NCBI GenBank assembly: GCA_024195585.1
Contig: SWBL01000089.1
Span: 90,628 to 154,627 of the forward strand
Direction: 5' to 3'
Origin: Aureobasidium sp. EXF-3400
Taxonomy: Eukaryota > Ascomycota > Dothideomycetes > Dothideales > Saccotheciaceae
DNA: 64,000 nt
Made by a program: the position numbers and the translations under genes. Below the pieces are notes generated by a model, which was not told the DNA's origin, made no database searches, and saw nothing but the letters and a program-made list of their open reading frames with translations. Positions 42,597 through 55,500 of this stretch are shown here, piece after piece. Positions within the stretch are counted from its first letter, which is position 1. Each line of letters begins with the position of its first letter.

Positions 42597-43764
42597 TCAC
42601 TCAGGGCTGTAAGACAGCCATGGGTGTTTGCTCAATTCACCCGCCTTCTGCCTCTCCCTTGGATCTGAAGCCATCATCTTTCTCAAAAAATCGCAGAACA
42701 GGTCCAACTCATTGATAGGCATCATGCTCTGCGCGTCGCCTGCGAAGCTTTGTCCTACCAAAGTCTCCAAAGAGACAGGGAATCCATGACCGTTGATAGC
42801 TTCCTGCTCGTATTCCTTTCCTCGTGCGGCATTCTCCAAAACAATGTTCGGAATGGGTCCAAAGGTAGAGACCAGAAGAGCTATACGGTCTTGTTCTGCG
42901 GTCACGCCTGGGCCGGGTCGTCCTACAAATGGTAGTTCTCCTGTGAGGAACTGGAAGAGCAGACAACCGAGACTGAAAATATCAACACTAGGGTCCCAAG
43001 GTGCTTCGAGTGTGATCTCCGGCGCGCGCAGATATTCAGATTGGATGTCGTCTGTAAGGTGTTGGTCTATGAAACAAGCGATACCCAAGTCGTTGAGACG
43101 GAACTGCATATTCGGATCTTCGAATTCTGGACCCGAAGAATGCGTTCGCACAAGATCATCAATCTCCTGAGGTGATTGGCCTTGGTCGTCTTTGAGGATG
43201 TTGGATGGTTGGAGGTCGGTATGAATAATGCCGCATTCACTGTGCAGGAAGTCTAATGCTTCCAGCATTTGCTTTGCGATGTTTCTGACTGTCGGAGGAG
43301 GTATGCGCATGATGTGTCCAGTCGTGGCCTTTTCTGCAATGCTGTCGCCTAGCAGAGGCATCACCATGCAGACATGTTTACCCGAGGGTCCTTGAATCTC
43401 GAAGTGGTTCTTCAGGTAGGTCACATGGTTTCGACCAGGATGTGTTGAATTATTCGAACGCGCTGTTAAAGCCATCATCACCTCTAGCTCAAATATTTGG
43501 TGGTGGCCATTGTAAAAGTCGCTATTCAGGATTTTGAGAGCAGCATGTTCGCCAGTCCTGCGGGATATCAGTACCGGGCCCAGAACTAGACAGAGGGAAG
43601 ACCGACGTGCTGTCAATGACCAGCCAAACAGAAGCGTATCTGCCAGAGCCCAAATGTGTCTCTACTCTGTATCGATCCAAGAAGACCTGGCCAATTTCGA
43701 CTTTGTAGAACTTGTCATTTACATTGTCGGTTAAAGCTCTCTTGAGCAGCGAACGGAAACCCAT
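42597..43764 (-). CDS. SRPK-like serine/threonine protein kinase
   Basis: 372-residue kinase of the SR-protein-kinase-like expansion seen in filamentous fungi. Exons (minus) 43764-43607 and 43557-42597; intron gtcggt...cag. The glycine loop LGSGRYASVW (about 38-47), ATP Lys60 in AALKIL, catalytic loop HTDLQPSNIL (164-173; Thr for Arg, Gln for Lys as in SRPK relatives) and metal motif DLG (208-210) are all present. YLRAPEITLEAPWDPSVDIFSLGC gives the APE and the DxWSxG equivalent (cited by its ends, YLRAPE...DIFSLGC). It should be catalytically competent. Such kinases are numerous and often accessory. Together with the next gene it lies between two copies of a short repeat. Confidence 0.9.
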
Positions 43765-44377
43765 GGTGACTTTGTGGTATGCGTGGAAGAAGTGTACAAG
43801 ACGAAGTTGGAAAAGGTCACGTCGAAAACTCAGATGATTGAGGACAAAAGGGAGTCTTGAACCAAATAGGTTAACACAAGCCTCCTACATACCTGTCTTC
43901 TTGCGTGTAAACGTTCAATCGGTGAAGTCATGTGCGAAAGTTTCCATATTCTCGAAGGCTCCTCCAGATGCCGAGGAACCTTAGCTGGTTGACATGTTTG
44001 TCACTAGTTTCTCAGACCTGGATGTCTGCGATTGGTCATACTTTCAGCAACTGGGTTCAGGTACCCAATCTGATGTAGGATATGGCAGACACATGATTCC
44101 AAATTGACTGCTTTGTCACATTGTCATCACAAGGCAAGGGGATCAACAGGAACAACAATATTCGAACGTCTGCACAGATCAAGCAAGCAAGCCGAGAAAG
44201 TTGGAACCGTGGAGACACATCCGGCCGTGGACCGGGAAGCCATGATGTCACGCCCAGACGCGACTCGATTCTGGCGCGTCTGCCTTCTCTGAAACACTTT
44301 GTGAGCTTCGTGGTTCAAGCCTCCAACGTCCATAAGTACGAGTCAATCATCTTCGTCGAGAAACATATACAGCGAAG
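43765..44377. promoter_or_regulatory. Divergent intergenic region
   Basis: 613 bp between the SRPK-like kinase (minus) and a small hypothetical gene (plus). ORFs in it are short and unsupported. Presumably promoter sequence. Confidence 0.35.
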
Positions 44378-44954
44378 ATGCCAGCTCAACCAGTATATGT
44401 TTCTCCCAACCCTGAAACCACAAAGCGTGGCCCCTTTACCGAGTTCTTCCTCGAGAGACAGTGTCCTGAGGATGCTGACCCCAGCTACAAGCATCTGTTC
44501 TTCACCCACCAAAACCTCATGAGAATGTTGATCAACGACTCTGCCATGGATCCGAACCGCGAGCAGACCTTCTCTACACCAGCAAACAGTAAGAACAAGG
44601 TGTATTTTATGTAAGGGATTGCTTGTTGTCTGTGGTTTGTTTGTCACGCTGACGGAGTCGCACAGGTGGGACTTTGTCACCCGTTCCTTTCAAATGCTTG
44701 TAGCAACTGTCAACCCAAGAAACCCCAGCGGCGACGCTTGGATGGTACGTTTGTAGATACGCTGTACCATGCACGAAATGCTGACCGAACATCAGGACAT
44801 AATGACGAGGTCAATGCTGGCCCAGCAATTGATTCTCGACACAACTGGCAGACTGGAATCTATGAACCAGTCTGTTGGCTACAACGATGATGCTGGCATC
44901 GAGTTCAGCGCAGAGATCAAGGCAGAGGCAGAGAAGCTGGATGATTTGCCTTAG
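44378..44954 (+). CDS. Small hypothetical protein, three exons
   Basis: Exons 44378-44610, 44666-44744 and 44796-44954 (donors gtaagg and gtacgt, acceptors cacag and atcag) give 156 residues in one frame. I recognise no family. The protein is mixed charged and helical: RGPFTEFFLERQCPEDADPS, then an amphipathic segment NLMRMLINDSAM, then VYFMWDFVTRSFQMLVATV and QQLILDTTGRLESMNQ. No signal peptide or TM. Clean splicing and good codon character support it as a real gene. Confidence 0.65.
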
Positions 44955-45496
44955 TAGAGCAGGACTCTCAAGACAACGATTTTTAATTGATGACGACCCT
45001 ATAATGAATTGTTACTGGGAGGCATATGAGTTAGCAAGGCACTTTATGGAATGATCAAAAAGTCTTTCAGTTTTCACTGAGCGCCAGCATGGTTGTTCCT
45101 CCCCGTGTGTGAATGTTACGCATCAGCTATAGAAATGCACAATACTATAGGGAGCAGGACAGTGTCCATTGAGAGGAGACAACTTATTGGCTCTCTGGCC
45201 ATGCCTTAATTCCGAACACATTTGTGCCTCTTTATAGTTTATCCTTTGCTCTTTGCTGTAGTGGGAGTACTAGAGATGTCTACAAAGGTTGTTTACTGAG
45301 ATGGCAGCTAAGTGAAGCAAAAGAAGCAAAACGAAGTTGGACCCTTGGACGCTTGGACCTCCTCCTGGCAAAAAAATACATCTCGACAAGCAATGCATCA
45401 CTTTTCCTCTTGACATCCTCTCCCAAAGGCGTATCTCTCTGCCTTTGTTGTGTTTTGCTTTTTTCTTTCCTTTTTGATACCCCAAACACTCTCAAG
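44955..45496. other. Intergenic region, Kap123 promoter; repeat copy B
   Basis: 542 bp. Contains repeat copy B (45124-45205) and, nearer the next ATG, a C/T-rich core-promoter-like stretch (45405-45490). No gene supported. Confidence 0.4.
45124..45205. repeat. Dispersed short repeat, copy B
   Basis: Shares 23 exact bases with copy A (42397-42419) and a looser match over the next 60 bp, in the same orientation, 2.7 kb apart. The two copies bracket the kinase and the small hypothetical gene. Confidence 0.7.
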
Positions 45497-48400
45497 ATGG
45501 ATGAGCAGCAGTTTGTTGGACTCCTCGAGAGTCTGATGCAGCGTAAGCCCATCACTTCTTCAGGCCACTTTATTTCGAGGCTGACTGAACACAACAGCCG
45601 ACACCGAGCGTGTCAAGGCCGCAACTGCCGCCTTGAACAAGACGTACTACAGCAACCCTGCCTCACTCACAGCTTTGCTTCACATCTTGGTTTCGCACCA
45701 GAGCCCCAACCTTCGTCAACTGGCTGCCATCGAGTCTCGCAAGCTTGTCAAGAAGCACTGGCTCGACCTTCCCAACGACCAGAAGCCTCAGATCCGCGAG
45801 CAGCTCTTGCAGTCTACTCTCAACGAGGAACAGTCACTCGCCCGTCACTCAAAGGCCCGCGTCATTGCCTCGATCGCCCAGATTGACCTCGCCGATGGCC
45901 AATGGTCCGACCTCCCCGACTTCTTGCAGAAGGCCTCCACCAGCCAGACTGCCAGCCACCGTGAGGTTGGTGTTTACATCATCTACACACTGCTCGAGAC
46001 CATGCCCGACATGTTCCAGGAGAACATGGGCGCTATGCTCCAGCTCTTCACACAGACCATTCAGGACCCCGAGAACGCCGAGGTCAGAATCAACACAATG
46101 CTTGCTCTTTCCGAGATCTGCATGGTTCTTGACACCGAGGAGGACCCTCAGTCGCTCAAGGCTTTCCAAAATACCATTCCCCACATGGTCCGCGTTCTGC
46201 AGCAGGCTGTTGACGATGGTGAGGAGGACCGCGCCATGCAGGCCTTCGAGGTCTTCAACAAGCTCCTCAGCTACGAGTCAGCTTTCTTGAACGCCCACTT
46301 TGGCGATCTCATGCAGTTCATGATGCAACTCTCAGCCAACACCAACATCGACGACGACTCGCGTTCTCAGGCTCTTTCTTTCCTCATGCAGGCTGTCAGA
46401 TACCGCAAGCTCAAGGTCCAGGGTCTTCGCATTGGTGAGCAGCTCACCACCACTTCCCTCCAGATCGTCACCGAGCTTGGTGAACTTTCCGCCGAGGACG
46501 AGGACATTACCCCTGCCCGCTCTGCTCTTGGTCTGCTCGACATTCTTTCCGAGAACCTCCCTCCCAGCCAGGTCGCTGTCCCTCTCCTCCGCGCAATTGG
46601 TCCCTTTGTCCAGAACCCCAACGCCGACTACCGTCGCGCTGGTATCCTCGCTCTGGGTATGTGCGTTGAGGGTGCTCCCGACTTCATCAGCACTCAGCTC
46701 GCTGAGATTCTCCCCATGGTTCTCCACTTGCTCGAGGACCCTGAGGTTCGCGTCCGCTCGGCTGCTCTGAACGGTGTTGCTAGACTTGCCGATGACCTTG
46801 CTGAGGAGATGGGCAAGGAGCACGCCCGTTTGATTCCTGCTCTGGTCAAGAACTTCGATCTCGCTATGCAGCAGCTGAACGGTCCCGCTGGTGACGAGAA
46901 CCTGGCTATCATCAAGCAGAGCTGTATGGCCATTGACTCGCTGATCGAGGGCCTGGACAAAGAGGACGCTTCCAAGTATGTTGGTGAGCTGATTCCCAGA
47001 CTCAGCCCCCTTTTCCAGCACCCCGACGTCAAGGTCCAGATCTCGGCCATTGGTGCCACTGGTTCCATCGCTTCTGCCAGCGAGGAGGCTTTCATGCCTT
47101 ACTTCGAGGGCACCATGCAGACTCTCGGCCAATTCGTTTCTCTTAAGGATTCCGAGGATGAGCTCGAGCTCCGTGGCGTTGTCTGCGACTCACTCGGCAA
47201 GATCGCTTCTGCTGTCGGCGCCGATGCCTTCCAGCCTTACGTAACCCCCCTCATGCAGGCTTCTGAGGAAGCTCTCCACCTTGACCACCCTAGACTTCGC
47301 GAGACCAGCTACATCCTCTGGAGCACCATGTCCAAGGTTTACGACGACAAGTTTGCCCCCTACCTTGCTGGTGTTGTCAAGGGCCTGATTGAGTGCCTTC
47401 AGCAAGATGAGAGCGAGGACGGTGTGACCCTTGGCGAGGAAGCCAGAGAGCTTCTTGGCCAGGAGATTACCATCGCCGGAAAGAAGGTCAAGGTTGCCGA
47501 CATCGATGCTGGCGCCGACGATGATACTACCATCGACATCGACGACGAGGACGAGGATGACTGGGACGACCTTGGTGCTGTCACTGCTGTCGCTATGGAG
47601 AAGGAGATTGCCGTTGAGGTTATTGGTGACGTCCTCACCCACACTCGCGGCCACTTCCTGCCCTACTTCCAGCAGTGCGTCGAGGCTGTTCTTGCCCTTG
47701 TTGATCACACTTTTGAGGGTGTGCGCAGATCTGCCATTGGTACTCTCTGGAGAGGTTACGCAGCTCTCTGGTCCTTGGCTGAGGACAATGGCATGGCCAA
47801 GTGGCAGTCTGGTCTCCCTCTCAAGGTCCAGGCTACCGAGGACTTGATGAAGCTCGGCAGTCTGATCATGACTGCTACTCTTGCTCTCTGGCAGGACGAA
47901 GTTGACCGGTACGTAACTAACCATTTCTCTTTTTCAGCACACATCCTTTCCATGATGACTACTCTTCGTTACACCCAGCTCACTTTGATGCACAAATGTG
48001 CACTTGATGCGAACGCGATTCTGTTTCTGACCCTATCTCTTGATCACCCCCTCTATTTCTCACTCTTCTCTTGTGTCTCGAGTCCATGGCTGACATAATT
48101 CCAATAGTGGCACCGTCACCGACATTCACCGTAACCTCGCCGCTACCCTCAAGCTTTGCGGACCTGCCATCCTTACCGCCAGTATCGGTGAGAACGCCGC
48201 TCCCCCGGTCCAGCAAATCGTTGAGATGGTCCTCTCCATTTTGCAAAAGAAGCACATCTGCCAACAAGACCTCGATGGCGAGGACGAGTTCGATGCCGAG
48301 ATGGAGTCATCCGAGTACGACTGGCTGGTTATCGAGACCGCCATGGAGGTTATCACCTGCCTTGCCGCTGCCCTCGGCGAATCGTTCGGCGAGCTCTGGC

Positions 48401-49008
48401 AAATCTTCGAAAAGCCTGTGGTCAAGTACGTCAGCGGACAGGAGAAGTACGAGCGCAGCGCTGCTGTTGGTACTATCGCCGAGGCCATTGGTAACATGGG
48501 TGCTTCCGTCACCCCCTACACTGGTAGCCTCATGAAGATGCTGCTCAAGCGCCTGGGAGACGAGGATCCGGAGGTTCGTAGTAACGCTGCCTACGGTACC
48601 GGTCTCCTCTGCGAGAAGAGCACCGACGAGAACCAGATCACTAGCCAGTACAACACTATCCTTGGCAAGCTCGAGCCTTTGTTGCACCAACAGCAGGAGG
48701 CTCGTCTTCTCGACAACTCTGCTGGCTGTGTTGCTCGCATGGTCAAGAGACACCCTAACAACGTTCCTCTTGGTGATGTCCTCCCCGTTCTGATCCAGCT
48801 TCTCCCTCTCAGAGAAGATTACGAGGAGAACGAGGCCGTCTTCGAGATGATCGTTTCGCTCTACCAGCAGCAGAACACTGTCATCCAGGGCCTTACCGGA
48901 TCCATCTTGCCAGTTCTGCAAAAGGTGCTGAGCCCTCCTGAGGAGCAGCTCAGCGACGAGACTCGCCAAAAGGTGATGCAGTTGGCACAGTACCTCCAGT
49001 CGCAATAG
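45497..49008 (+). CDS. KAP123: Importin beta-like karyopherin, Kap123/importin-4 type
   Basis: Nuclear import receptor for ribosomal proteins and histones. Exons 45497-45542, 45598-47908 and 48108-49008; 1,085 residues, the expected size. It is built of HEAT repeats throughout, including EVRINTMLALSEICMVL, DYRRAGILALGMCVEG, EVRVRSAALNGVARLAD and EVRSNAAYGTGLLCE. The N-terminus MDEQQFVGLLESLMQ plus DTERVKAATAALNKTYY is the importin-beta N domain. A very acidic loop (IDIDDEDEDDWDDLG) matches the acidic insertion of Kap123-type receptors. Intron 2 (47909-48107) is 199 bp, the longest assigned in the window. Codon use is strongly biased, as for a highly expressed gene. Confidence 0.95.
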
Positions 49009-49531
49009 AAAGCGACATGTAGTGGAGATGTTTTTTGTGAAGTCTGAGAAGCTACGTTGTCACGCACCAGAGGATACCCCGAGCATAGAGCTCTTTCTTT
49101 TTCTTGTTTTTAGTTTTGCATAGCTTGCGGAAATGTTCAAAAGTACATTTATTGATTCAGATATTGCTTAGCAAAGCTCAAGTGTGTCTGCTTGTTGTAG
49201 TGACGCAAAGATGGCTGCAAGGAAGGAGGTCCGGCGAGGGTTGGACGGTTTGGCAGGGGCGGGTCGGACGGTTGAACCCTGATTTCCTGATGATCATGCA
49301 AGTGCCATGAGGCTTTTGCTTATTAGTCGGTACTGCAGTAAACAGAGTTTCAGTCTTCCTTGTAATGCACCGTCACTGTGCATGGCCCTGCCGCGGTTAG
49401 CAGCTGAAGCCTGGTACTCTCCTTTTCTTGTCGCCATTGTCGCACATCTCTGACACGACCATGCGCAGCCCGGAGTGCTGAGAAGCACATTACAATAATC
49501 CCGAAGCCCAAGAAATTACAGGACCATCGCC
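49009..49531. other. Intergenic region
   Basis: 523 bp between two plus-strand genes. Contains the presumed promoter of the giant coiled-coil gene. Minus-strand ORFs of about 65 codons here are unsupported. Confidence 0.4.
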
Positions 49532-52500
49532 ATGTCTGGTCGCACACCAGCAGGAGGGAGTGCAGACAGGACGCGTCCCCCTCTAGCGAGGTTGGGCAGC
49601 TCTTCAGCCAGAGGTCCCACGTTGTCGACAGCAGCTCGTCCAGGAAGCAGTGCGTCTGTCAGATCCGCAACAAGCAGCACCCCAGCAACAGCAGCTCGCC
49701 AGCCTTTGCGCATGGCCAGCGTGGACGAGAACAAAAGACCAACTCTCAATGGTGTGTCAAGGCGCATGTCATCTATGAACAGCGTTCCTACCACCTCGAG
49801 GCCTTCCTCCCGTCTGAGCACTACTTCGTCCTCTACCACACGAACTCCTACGACAGCCAGCAGGACCGCTCCAAGGGCTCCTTTGAACCCGACTCCTCGC
49901 GCACCCCTAAACTCGACTCCTCGCGCACCCTTAAACTCGACTCCTCGTGCCACTGCCACTGCTACTCCAACTACGATCAACCGTACACCGAGACTGGCTG
50001 CTACTGCGAATACAAATACTCCTAAGACCCCTTCGGCTGCCCCGAAAGCACCGACTACCGCTCCGAAGGCAACTACTCCGAGGAAACTGGCGGTGAGGAC
50101 CTCGCTAGGAAAAATGGAGAAACCCACATTATCTAGTCCCGTCGCACTCTCAAGGTATGTCTACCTTGCCTTTAGTCGGCATGAGCTATTCAAAGCTAAT
50201 CATAACCAGCGATCTGAAATCTTCTTCCGATCGACCACCTTCTCCACTAGGACCAATGTTCAAGTCACCACCTAAACTGCGCAAATACTCCGCCGTCTCC
50301 GATGTCGACACCGATCAGATGAAGCAAAAAAGCCATGCACGTTCACAATCTGCTACCGTTGGTCGTCCTTCAACCGCTCCCGAGACTCAGGAACAAAAGT
50401 TGCGAGACATGCGGATCATGGGCGACTTGCTTCGCGAAGCCAACGTGAGAGAGGCCATGAAAGAGGAAATTGCGAAGCTCAAGGCTGAAGTCGAGAGGCT
50501 ACAACGTCCCAAAAGTCCTGTGAAACCGGACACGTGGGCAGGCACCTTTACTGTGGCAGAAATGGAAGAGATGGAAGCATCACATCTGGAAGAAGTTCAA
50601 GGCATCAGAGGAGATTACGAAAGACAAAGACGCGCTACCGAGGAAGAGCATGCGACTGAGATGCGTGGCTTGAGAGCCGAACTCGAACAGATGGAGTCGA
50701 TGAAGGCTGAGCACGAAAAGACCCTTGCAGCTGCACATGCCGAACTCGAGGCCGAATCCAAGGAATTAAAGAAGACGTCGGCCATGCTGAGAGACCTAAA
50801 GAACACACATGCCAAGGAGCTGCAAGAGCTGAAGACTGAACATGCCTCCGTCGCGGAGAATCTTCGTAACGACCATACCAACGAGATCAAGGAGCTCAAG
50901 TCGCAGCTCGAAGTACAGCGCAAACGCGCCGCTTCTGTTGACAAGCTGAAGGCCAATCATGCTAGAGAGCTTGACCAACTACGATCAGAGCTGGACGACC
51001 AAACAGAAGAAACGGCGACAACAAGCAAGCTCAAGGAAACATATGATGCCGAGATTTCAAATCTCAAGTCTCAGTTGCAAGACCACAAACAACGAGCGGA
51101 CTCTAACGAAGAGCTGAGTGTGAAGCAATCAGACGAGATCAGCAAACTACAATCGCAACTAGACGCTTTCTCGAGCGACGCGTCGGCCGCTGATCAAGTC
51201 AAAGCAGCTCACGAGGTTGAGGTAACCGAACTCAAGTCGAGGCTGGATGAACAAAGCGCACGTGCCAGTTCTGCACTAAAGGAGCTTGACATTCTGCGAC
51301 TAGAAATGGATGCGATGTCTAAAGGCACTTCTGAGGTTGACAAGCTGAAGGCAGAGCATGAAAACGAAGTTTCGGAGCTGAGAGAACAGTTGCAAAAACA
51401 GAAGAAGCGAGCGATTTCAACCGTAAAACTCAAGGAGACCCATGCTAAGGAACTGGAAGCCCTAAGGTCCGAGCTGGAATCAAACGCAACCAAGGTATCT
51501 CAAATTTCTGTTAACGACATCGATCAACTCAAATCCGAACACGAAGCCCAACTTTCCGAACTCCGTGCTGAACTCGACTTGCAGAAGAAAGCATCATCCA
51601 GACTTGCTGGCGTGGAGGACAGGATCGCATCAGTCCAAGCTGCTTTGGAAGAAAGTAAATCTGCTGCATCAAAGCAGGAAAAGAAATTGCGTGAGAGCAT
51701 CCAGAACAAGGAACAAGACAGCGAGCAGTTGGTTCAGGTCATCAAGGATCTGGAAGCTGAGATTGACCATGTCCAAGAACAGCTGGATCTAGATGCCGTA
51801 AAGCAGGAGAAGGAGCGCAAGGAGATTCGAGACGTACGAAAGAAGCTTGAAGCAGAGCTCACCGAGTTGCGGAAGACAGCGACGCAGGACAAAGAACGAC
51901 TCACCAGAGAGAGCACTCAGGCGAACGAACTAGTCAGCAAGCTTCAAGGAGAGTTGACATCTCTGCGTCAAGCTCATGAGGAGGAGCGGGACAACGTCAG
52001 AAGCGCTGCCGACGAGACCAAGCGAGCTAGTGAAGCACTTCAACAGGAACTGGACACTCTTCGTGAGGAACATGCAAAGCAAGAAACCGAGAAGAACGAA
52101 GCCCTCCAAAGCGCCGAGAAAGCTTTGGAACAGCTAAAGCAAGCAGCTGAAGAAGCCAAGCAACAGCACGCCAACGAAATTGCTCGAGCAGAGGAAAAGA
52201 CTGCAGAGAGCGAACGTATATTGGCAGATCTGCATAGCCAATTGGAGACTCTGCAATTGCTTCATGAGCAAGAAGCCAAACAGCGAACTGAAGAAGCAGA
52301 AGCATCCAGCGGTCTACTAGAAAGCCTCAGGCGTGAGTTTGAAGAGTCACAACGTGACGGTAGCGACAAGTCCAAGATCGTGGAGAACCTTCAAAAAGAA
52401 ATGGAGGAGCTTCACCAAGCAAGGGCAAGTGCCGAGACTGAGCACAGCAACAACACCTCCAAGCTCAACAGTCTCGTCGAGAAGTTGCAAGCCGAAGTTG

Positions 52501-55500
52501 CAGAGTTTCAAAAAGCAAAAGAGCAACTGTTGAACGAACGAGAACAAGAATCTAAGGACCACAACGCTACAATTGAGAATCTACAAGCCCAAAATTCGGA
52601 GCTGCAGCAAAGTCTTTTGAATGCCAAGGCAGCTTCTGACGCCGAGAGCGAGAAGCTCAAGGAAACTCTCGAGTCTGTTCAAGCGGAAGTTGCACTACTC
52701 AAATCTCGCGAGCAGGAAACTTCGAGTGTGAAGGAGGCAGAGCTCAAGAGCTTGGCAGGAACGATTGACGACTTGCAGTCGAAGATCCAGTCTCTGATGC
52801 GCGAAGCTGAAGATAGCAAGAGTACTCATGAAGCCGAAGTGAAGTCTATGGAAGGTATCATTTCTGGACTGCAAACTCAAGTTACGACTCTCGAGCAAGC
52901 GAAGGATGAGTCTACTAATGCTCTGAATGACGAGGTCACTGCGCTCCGCCGTACCATGTCCGAGCTCGAAGAGCAACTCCAGAACTCAAGATCTGACAGT
53001 GTGGCTTTGCTCAAGACCAAAGAGGATGAGCTTTTGGATCTACGCACCAATCTCGATCAAGCTCGAGCACATCTCGAGCAAGCGAAGAACGACTCTGCGA
53101 GTGCCCTGAGTGAGGAAACTGCAGCGCTCAAGCACACAATAACCAACTTCGAAGAACAACTTCAGGACATGCGTTCTGATAGTGAAAGCGCTCTCAAGGT
53201 CAAAGATGAGGAGCTCTCTGTGCTACTGGCCAACCTCGAGCAATCTCAAACTTCTCTCGAGCAAGCGAAAAGCGATGCTTCCAGGGCTCTGAACGAGCAG
53301 GAGGACAAATTCAAGCAGAGCATTTCTGATTTGGAAGAGCAAATTGACAAGCTACATATGGAATACACAGCCACCCTCAAGAACAAGGAAGACGAGCTCG
53401 TGGCTTCACATAACAGTCTTGAGAAAGCTGAAACACAGTTGGCAGATAGCCAGAAGTCATTTGCTGACGAAATTGCTGCTCTCGAGCAAGGAGTATCTGG
53501 ATTGGAGGATCAAATCCAAAAGGCGCGCTCTGAACATCAAGATGTTATTGGAGCCAAGGAAAGAGAACTTTCTGAGCTGCGTGGTAATCTTGCGCTAGCC
53601 GAGTCGAAGGCAGCTGACACTGAGAAGTCGTTGGCCGATGCACGTCACAGTCTGGACGATGCTCGGGAGATAGACTCAGTTCAGAACCACGAAGGCGAAT
53701 TGAAAGATCTTCAGATCGTGGTCAGCAGGTTCCAAGCTCAAGTCGCAGTTCTTGAGCAAGCCAAGGAGGATCTTACCAAAGCCCTTGAAGAAAAGAATGT
53801 TGCTCTTGAGCAAGCAGATGCCACTCGCGACGATGAAAGCAAGGCAGAAGTCCCAGCGACAGCCTTCGACGAGCTGCGGGAACAAGTCACGACTTTGACA
53901 TCAGAGAAGAACGACTTGAACAAGACTTTTGAGGAAAAGACCTCTGTTCTTGAGCAAACCATTTCAAGTCTCGAAGATCAGATGCAACAAGCTCACGTTG
54001 CTCATGAGAACGCGCTGAACGATAAAAACCAGCAAATTCTGGATTTGAATGAGCTTCTAGAAAAATCTCGAGTGACGGCGCCTGATGAAACGGAGTCTGA
54101 CGATGATCATGGTGTTGAGTTGAAGAACCTGCAAATCTCCATTGATCAGTTGCAAGCGCAGGTTGCGACTCTTGAGTCTGCGAAGGGCGAGTTGACCAAG
54201 GACCTTGAAGCTAAGGTTGCTGCTCGCGAGCAGACTGTCTCAGCTCTCGAGAACCAGATTCAACAAGCCCATTCGAATCATGCAGCCGCCTTGGAGACCA
54301 AAGATCTCGCAATCTCGGAAGCTCAAGAAGCTCTTGAGTGGGCACGCAGCAAATCGTCTGATACCGAGAAGATCATCGAATCAAAGGACAATGAGCTCTC
54401 GATCTTGCGTGAGACCCTTGAGAAGGTCCAGACCGAGGCTTCTTCCACACGCAAGTCTCTCCATGAGTCTCGCGCCTCGTTTGACGGTCTGCAAAAGGAC
54501 AAGTCCAGCACAGAAGAGTTGCTAGCCCAAATCAAGCGAGAAAGAATGGAAAGCGAAAGTGCTCTCCAGAGAAGAAACGCAGAAATCAATGATCTATGGG
54601 CCTCCCTCGAGCAGTCTCAGGCAGGTTCTAGAGAAGCACTGGCTGAGTTGCAATCCTTGCGTGAGAACAATACAGCTATAGCCGATCTCGAGCGCCAGAT
54701 GAAGCAGTTAAGAAGCGAAAACGAGAAGGCAATCCGAAGTCGAGACTCGGAGATTCGCAAGCTTCGTGAAGCTGTGGAGAGAGGAGAACTAGCAGCATCG
54801 AACCTTCAGCAAGCACGCACAGCCATGAGCGATATGGAAACTCAATTCGAAGATCAATTGGCTCAGCTGGAACACCAACTCAGAAAGAAGCAAACCGAGT
54901 TTGACGACCTGCGCGAAGCTTATGAGAGGTCGCAGGCAGACTATGCTGAGATGGGCGATCTGCTCGGTACGACAAACGAGCGCTTGCAGAAGTCTTATGT
55001 TGAGGCTGAGAGGTTGCAAGAGCAACTCGACAGTAAGAACGACGAGGTGTTCAGCTTGAACGTATCCCTGGAGAGTGCACAAAGGAAGACAGCTGAGAAG
55101 CAGGCAGAGCTGACAGAGCTCCGCTCATCTCGGGAAGACGAAGCCCTAGCTTTGAGGGACCAGCTCAATCAGCAGATCCAAGCTGTGGAAAAAGCACAAG
55201 CCGAAGCTGAAGACCTTAAAGCCTCTCTTGAAGAATCCCGGGTTGAGATCACTGCATTGCAGAGTGCTCAGAGTGCCGGTGCCGAATTGGAACAACACAT
55301 CCAATACGTCCATGCAGAGTACGAGGAATCACTTCAGGCCAAGAATGCTGAGATCGAGCAGCACCGTGCAGCCTTCGAGAAAGCCCAGCAAGAAGCTGCT
55401 GATTTCGCTCGCACTCTGGCAGATTCGACAGCTGAGCTTGAGGAATTGCACAAATCGATCGATGTGTTGACTATAGATGGTGGTAACAAGGACACTGACC

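Noticed and set aside
46332..47924. Long minus-strand ORFs antisense to the importin gene
   Set aside because: Mirror-frame shadows of a highly codon-biased gene; no motifs and no splice support.
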